This document shows positions 40,998 to 42,701 of a stretch of 42,701 bases of DNA, one piece after another (the stretch's first letter is position 1; each line of letters begins with the position of its first letter). The stretch covers positions 1 through 42,701 of the forward strand of contig JAQUUX010000019.1 of the NCBI GenBank assembly GCA_028693705.1. The letters are read 5' to 3'. Origin of the DNA: Lachnospiraceae bacterium (lineage in GTDB: Bacteria > Bacillota > Clostridia > Lachnospirales > Lachnospiraceae). The notes beneath the pieces were generated by a model that was not told where the DNA came from, made no database searches, and saw only the letters and a list, made by a program, of their open reading frames with translations. Position numbers and translations under genes: made by a program.

Positions 40998-42494
40998 CTA
41001 TTGCTCATACGCCATCTTAATCTGAAAGCAGGCTCCGCCCTCCGGATTATTAAAGGCTGTAATCGTACCTTCCTGTGCCTCCACAATAGCTTTGCAGATA
41101 GCAAGTCCAAGTCCGACCCCACGTCCCTTATCCGCCGCATGGGTGGAACAGGTAACAAAACCTTCAAATATCTGTGGCAAAACAGTGGCATCTATTCCGA
41201 TACCGTCATCTTTTACCTGAAATACCAGTTTTTCTCCTTCTACACTAACCGAAACTTCTATATGCGCATCATTTCCTGCATGCTTATAGGCATTATCCAG
41301 CAGATTGAGCAATACCTGTACAAACAGATTACCATCAACCCGCACCAGATAAATCTCTCCCGGCATCTGAACGTTAAGTCTGGTACGATCATAAAAAGCC
41401 GGGATCCTGTTACTCATCTGCTCCAACAGATCATCCACCGATTCAAAATCAGCCTTAATCTCCAATCGGCCATCACTGATCCGAGTCATATTCAGAATAT
41501 TCTGAATGGTCATAATCAGCCAGGAGGTTTCCTCTGTAATATTGGATATCAGATGCAGGGCATCCTGCTTTATAGTCTGGTCAAATTCTGTTTTCCCCAG
41601 CATATCTCCCAATACATTAGTTGCACCCTGAATACCGGTTAACGGCGTTCTGATATCGTGAGAAATACTTCGTAACAATGTACTCTTCAAATGCTCGCTT
41701 TCCATTGCCAGCTTGATTTTCTCACGTTCCATATAAATATATTCACGTTCTAACACTAATGCTGTCTGGTAAATAATTGCATTGACTATCTTTTCAATAT
41801 TTCCTTCAAATGATCCGTTTACTTGAAAATATGCCATACCAATCTGCTGATTAATACCCATAATTGGCAGACAATGCTTAAACTCTGCCTCTCCTGCCTC
41901 CGGATAACTATAAGTCTCATGTAACTTTAATTCCCCCGAAAAATCCCTGACAATCTGCTCTGTCAATTCGATTTTACATGGATTTCCTGTATTCTGCCAA
42001 ATATAAGAAAGTGCATTATGTATGATATTTTCCACACCGGTAAGCTTCAAGAAACTCTCTGTAATCTCATAAAGCTGTCCTGTAACCTCTGCATTTCTCT
42101 GTGCTATCTCCCTCTGGCTTTTCAGCTTAGAAGACATCAATCCGCTGATCAGTGCTGCTATCAAAAAGAAAAACAGTAACAGAATGTCCTGTTGATCACT
42201 GATTGCGAACGTATATAACGGTTCTGTAAAGAAAAAGTTAAACAAAAAAACACTCATCACCGCCGCCAGCGAACCAAACCAATAGCCGCTGGTAGCAACC
42301 GTGACAAGCAGTACTCCTACCAGAAAAAGCATCAAAAGATTTTCCTTATCCAGTCCCAGCTCATTGAAAATCAGTGTGATACCGGTAGTAGAAAAAGTAA
42401 TCACAATAACAGCAGATAAACAATATAAATTATTAAACAGACGACTGTTTCGTTTGATTGTAAATCCTGGTTTATCTGCTTTTATCCTATCCAT
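40998..42494 (-). CDS. KdpD-like sensor histidine kinase lacking the N-terminal KdpD/Usp part
   Basis: A 498-aa kinase. Four membrane helices of the DUF4118 type (about 25-125) include GYWFGSLAAVMSVFLFNFFF and FFTEPLYTFAI, hallmarks of KdpD. A GAF-like domain follows (about 145-250), then HisKA with H279 in SISHDIRTPLTG, and HATPase with the N box LLNLLDNAYKHA, KDDGIGID and GRGVGLGLAICKAIV. Full KdpD has about 390 more residues carrying the KdpD and Usp domains, absent here. The frame opens with TTG at 42512; GGAGG lies 6 nt before ATG 42494, which I prefer. Confidence 0.9.
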   Translation of the reverse strand: MDRIKADKPGFTIKRNSRLFNNLYCLSAVIVITFSTTGITLIFNELGLDKENLLMLFLVGVLLVTVATSGYWFGSLAAVMSVFLFNFFFTEPLYTFAISDQQDILLLFFFLIAALISGLMSSKLKSQREIAQRNAEVTGQLYEITESFLKLTGVENIIHNALSYIWQNTGNPCKIELTEQIVRDFSGELKLHETYSYPEAGEAEFKHCLPIMGINQQIGMAYFQVNGSFEGNIEKIVNAIIYQTALVLEREYIYMEREKIKLAMESEHLKSTLLRSISHDIRTPLTGIQGATNVLGDMLGKTEFDQTIKQDALHLISNITEETSWLIMTIQNILNMTRISDGRLEIKADFESVDDLLEQMSNRIPAFYDRTRLNVQMPGEIYLVRVDGNLFVQVLLNLLDNAYKHAGNDAHIEVSVSVEGEKLVFQVKDDGIGIDATVLPQIFEGFVTCSTHAADKGRGVGLGLAICKAIVEAQEGTITAFNNPEGGACFQIKMAYEQ

Positions 42495-42557
42495 CAGTAT
42501 CCTCCGTAGCAATTTTCTTTTATTACTACATTTTAACTCATTTTCCCCAGATTCTCC

Positions 42558-42585
42558 ACAATACTCTTCATTTAGTTTGTGTCAA
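42558..42585 (-). promoter_or_regulatory. Promoter of the kdpDE-like operon
   Basis: Minus-strand TTGACA (42585-42580), 16 nt, TATTGT (42563-42558), about 60 nt before the kinase ATG. The rest of 42586-42701 shows nothing I can name. Confidence 0.55.
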
Positions 42586-42701
42586 GTAATCGTTGGCAAT
42601 TATTTTTTGTTTTTCAAAATGATATATTCTATTTAATTTTAGGTTCGCCAAATAAACCTTTACTTGCATTTTTCTATCAATAACCAAAAGCTCTTTTCAT
42701 T

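Overview
The window looks like a chromosomal segment of a low-GC, anaerobic Firmicute, most likely a Lachnospiraceae-type Clostridium. Evidence: AGGAGG-type ribosome binding sites, an argC-GNAT-argJ-argB-argD cluster, a DUF5721-like protein, a SpoVAE protein, a DUF362/ferredoxin protein, an orphan FliB methylase, and KtrAB next to a Kdp-like two-component system. The genus cannot be fixed from what I can see. No tRNA, rRNA, CRISPR array or complete mobile element was found.

Layout. 1-45 (-) is the first 15 codons of a gene that leaves the window, with its own promoter. 182-7100 (-) is the arginine cluster: argC, a GNAT acetyltransferase, argJ, argB and argD, followed by a lone solute-binding protein and a small DMT-type permease. 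7101-7614 is a regulatory region with candidate ARG boxes, an argG promoter and a 133-nt hairpin in the argG leader; argG (+) follows and ends at a clear terminator. 9019-10254 holds an inverted repeat, a promoter, a DUF1294 membrane protein and an orphan LytTR regulator (+). degV (-) and a divergent DUF5721-rluA pair (+) follow. 12739-13322 is a gene-free stretch between convergent genes; it holds a 137-nt hairpin and then about 365 nt that fold like a large structured RNA.

13323-16473 (-) is ptsH-ptsI-DUF362. 16692-19007 (-) is a run of housekeeping and sporulation genes: a PaaI-type thioesterase, an 82-aa protein, ridA, aroK, an acidic small protein and spoVAE. 19160-19229 carries four short repeats that may be a mobile-element end. 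19230-21770 (-) is a surface CotH-kinase protein. 21851-26080 (-) is a MarR-controlled heterodimeric ABC exporter. 26149-31504 (-) is a tandem pair of c-di-GMP proteins: a 7TM diguanylate cyclase and a 1246-aa protein with both EAL and GGDEF domains. 31599-36718 (-) is a tightly coupled four-gene set: a duplicated CmpB membrane protein, a BspA-type LRR protein, a VWA/DUF2201 protein and a MoxR AAA+ ATPase. Upstream is fliB, probably leaderless. 38122-42494 is ktrB-ktrA (+) converging on a KdpE/KdpD-like two-component system (-).

The best candidates for undescribed biology are the structured RNA at 12920-13285, the CmpB-LRR-VWA-MoxR operon, and the long hairpin in the argG leader. Many of the longest open frames begin at a codon too close to, or upstream of, the best ribosome binding site; I moved those starts and say so in each entry.
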